Source of the DNA: Augochlora pura
Lineage: Eukaryota; Arthropoda; Insecta; Hymenoptera; Halictidae
Direction of reading: 5' to 3'
DNA length: 64,000 bases
Assembly: GCF_028453695.1 (NCBI RefSeq)
Contig: NC_135781.1
Location: 5,468,779 to 5,532,778, forward strand
Below the pieces are notes generated by a model. The model was given only the letters and a program-made list of their open reading frames with translations, was not told where the DNA came from and searched no databases. This document shows positions 61,131 through 64,000 of the stretch, piece after piece (position 1 is the stretch's first letter; each line of letters starts with the position of its first letter). Both the position numbers and the translations under genes were made by a program.

Positions 61131-63689
61131 TTCCGAAAATATTTCTTCGCGTCCTTTCCACTGCCGCCGAATAATCCGGAGAATTTATAATTTCATTTGG
61201 CGGGGACGCTCGAACGAAATTCAAAGTTTTCCCGGCCGCGGCGCAAAATCGATCGGGGTCTAAATTAAAACGTTTTCAATTAAACATATAAATTCTGCCC
61301 ATCAGTTTCACGTATTGTGCGCTCCGTTCTGCAAAACTGGATCGCGCCTTACCGTGGGAATTTATTACTAATTGATGTCGAAAAACCGGCGGTCTTGGAC
61401 ACATCGCTAAAATTCGTTTTTCCTTCTTTTCGACGAAATTATAACTAAATCGACTATTTTCGCTTAATTGTAACGAACGTATAAATTTCAATAAACAGTC
61501 GTTTCGCAATTTTAAAGTACAGTACGGTTCCAGAGAATCTATAATTCAGCCGTAAAACGAAAAACGCGCGCGGTTCCATTTCGGCCGGGCGATTCCGGAT
61601 ATGGACGCGGGAACAAAATTACGGGAAGGCAAAGCGAACACTAACGACCGCGATACAAAATTCATTCGGCATACTTAAGGCAATATCCGCCGGCAAAGGA
61701 CGATTTTTATTCCGAGAGATTACCGCGACGGCCGGGATTGCCCGTCGCAGTAAATTGATACGACGCACCGATGACGATTAAGAGCGCGTCGTCCGCCGAG
61801 CGCGAATCGAAACGGCGTTCGTTAATATTCCCGTGCGTTTAGGCGCGGAAGACGCGGAAGAGCCGGTCCTGCATCGCCGCGCCCGGACGCGGAGTTTCGC
61901 CTCGGACGGGATTTGCGACGGCGCGCCATTAGCGTGTATTCGTGTTCCTCGATTTCTTGCTGTCGCTCCCACCCGGACTTTCCCGGCACCGCAATTCCGG
62001 CCGGCCGCCGAATCGAGACGCGCTTTTTATCGATTATTAATTGTCCGCCGCGAGTTGGCTGAAATAATGAGCGGCATCGATCGTCCGCGAAAGTTGCGAC
62101 CGACTGGAAATGGAGCTGCGGCTGCGAACTTGCCGCGCCGGAGACCCTCGGAAAGCGGGTTTCGTAGATCGATTCCAATAAACAAATTGTTATTCTCGTC
62201 GGAGTCGCGGGAATAGAATTGATCACTTTTTCTGATATTCTTATGAATTGTAAATTGTGGATTGTTGCGAAATATTTTAACTAAATTCTCATCTAGATAG
62301 CACAAAGACTTTTGGTGTAGGATATTTGAAACGACTTGTGCTACCCTGGGATTTACCACAGGAAGGGGTCTTTGAATAACACTCGTGTGACGAGCCGCTA
62401 GATTATAACACTGCCTTTATTGTATATGTTTATACACTCTATTATACTAGTGACAACCTATCTCCACAGCGGTCACTTAACTACTGTCCTTGGGGTATGT
62501 CGTCCTACCCGCGGTCGCTTTCCCCAATGTTGCCGGTGGGGTCCTTCCCCCTCTCTTCGGCCTCTTCTTCGACCAGCTCCGATCTCCACACGACTTAAAA
62601 ATGTCCTATGAACCGCATAGAAACGTTTTCTGTTACATATCAAGACGTCTTTAAAACGTTTTTTAGACGTCCGAAGTTATCTTTATAGAAAGTTAATTGT
62701 TGATCGGCGCGCTCTTGGCAACCACCAATTTATATATTAACGGTCGTTTTTGTTTAGTATGTGTTCAGCTGCGATGCCCGTTTCATAGTTTCCAACCTAA
62801 TAGAAAGCGCAGAAATAAAATTCATGTTGTCATTTTTATTTTCAGGGTTTATAGGTTTATAGTCAAAATTAAAGTTATATTTAATAGTACTTGCTTGCAA
62901 AATGAACATTGTCTGCATTGATCGCAAGAAACAAGAGGTACTAGTAATGCAATAATGTTTTTAAACTATTAATTAGTTACTACTACATAATTTGCAACTA
63001 TTAAATTTATTTAATCTAAACGCATAAAATCTGCAGTATAATTATTATATAAGGAATACAATATATTTTAGATAGCATCCCGGACTTCATTTTTTTACTA
63101 ACATTAAAAGGAATTTTTCAATTTTGTTTTGCAAGAAAAGAATCTCGCGCATTTGCTTACAATTATTAATAGAACAACGAATAATCTCTATTTCCATTCT
63201 TTATAGTTTAATTAGATTAATCTGGCATTTTTTTAAGAAAATTGATCTCGTAATTTTTGTTCGTTCAACGTGAAGTATTCGCGTCGATTGCTATCATCGA
63301 GAAAGCACATAACGCGAGACTATTTGTCGCGGCATGATGACTACATCGGTAAATGTTCCGAGGTAACCAGTTACTACCACCGTGGGTTGCATAATGACGT
63401 TAATTGCGAACATTCTCGCGGAACGAATCGCTAACAGGTGCTCACGCCCGTGCATAACCGCATTTTATCGGCGATCTAAAATTCCGCCCTGTAAATAATC
63501 CGAACGATTCCCCGCGCTAATAAAATATACATAAATTGTAACGCGTGCGAACTGCTTTAAACTAATTTCAAACTGCACAGGTGCGTCGAGGTTAGAATTG
63601 TTTTTCGCATCTCGAACGTTCCAAACGGGGCGACATTGAATCATCGTGTGGAGCGTTCAATAAAACGAAAATAAAATTTTTATTTCGAG

Positions 63690-64000
63690 GGAAGAAACTG
63701 TATAATTGTTAATTATTTTATCAGAGGTTAGTTATTTTCAACAGATATTAGTTATTTTAACAGAGGTTAATTATTTTAACAGATATTAATTATTTTAACG
63801 GATTTTAGTTATTTTAATAGATATTAGTTACTTTAAAAGATTTTAGTTATTTTAACAGTTTTTATTATTTTAACAGATTTGAATTATCTCAATAGATTTT
63901 GATTATTTCATCCAATATTAATTATTTTGACAGATATTAATTATCTTTATAAATTTCGATTATTCTAACAGATATAAATTATTTTAACATATTTTAAATG
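63690..64000. repeat. TTATTTTAACAGATATTAG repeat running to the window end
   Basis: About fifteen diverged copies of a 20-base unit, TTATTTTAACAGATATTAGT. It continues past the window edge. Confidence 0.9.

Larger units (their letters stand above)
60549..64000. other. 3' flanking DNA without a recognised gene
   Basis: CpG-rich at 60640-61240 and 61560-62220, with overlapping open frames on both strands that resemble no known protein. A GC-rich block at 62330-62600 has unknown origin. AT-rich from 62880. Tandem repeat from 63690 to the window end. Confidence 0.7.

Noticed and set aside
1..64000. tRNA, rRNA or CRISPR array
   Set aside because: No cloverleaf with an intact T-arm, no rRNA-like conserved block, and no regular repeat-spacer array was found by eye on either strand.

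Overview
The window looks like insect nuclear DNA: intron-rich, with AT-rich stretches alternating with CpG-rich patches, many simple repeats and several short non-autonomous DNA transposons. A hymenopteran source is plausible from the CpG richness and mosaic composition, but no species can be named from sequence alone. I see no bacterial-style operons, rRNA, convincing tRNA or CRISPR array.

One plus-strand gene appears to run through most of the window and is cut at its 5' end. Its exons were found from splice sites, reading phase and domain content. They give part of a third EGF repeat, two complete calcium-binding EGF repeats, a six-cysteine sushi (CCP) domain, and two HYR (hyalin repeat) domains, each split over two exons. 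The first eight exons (about 212-30787) are supported by domains that continue across every junction. After them, a run of less certain small exons (32004-32029, 37266-37340, 37442-37628, 38427-38477) leads in phase to an exon with a hydrophobic, probably transmembrane, segment (52994-53157). Two large exons (54159-54903 and 56271-58099) then encode a long, Ser/Arg-rich tail that I do not recognise. Joined, the 15 exons stay open for about 1379 codons to a TGA at 58097-58099. The simplest model is a type I membrane or adhesion-type protein with an EGF-EGF-EGF-sushi-HYR-HYR outside and a tail of roughly 860 residues. The other possibility is two adjacent genes, with the second starting near 53020.

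Layout: 1-4.98 kb, EGF, sushi and first half of HYR1; 4.98-9.72 kb, intron with a TTAA-flanked element and minisatellites; 9.72-9.86 kb, second half of HYR1; 9.86-27.75 kb, a very large intron; 27.75-30.79 kb, HYR2; 30.8-38.5 kb, small linker exons; 38.5-53.0 kb, a second large intron with two TTAA-flanked elements; 53.0-58.1 kb, membrane segment and tail exons; 58.1-64 kb, 3' flank with two inverted-repeat elements. The mobile sequences fall into two groups: TTAA-flanked, piggyBac-like short elements (5373-5546, 38934-39169, 45914-46211) and foldback or TIR elements with ACAGGGTG-like ends (28270-28381, 58113-58683, 59931-60548), plus a related foldback at 24247-24487. One foldback element starts 14 bases after the stop codon and so probably forms the gene's 3' UTR.
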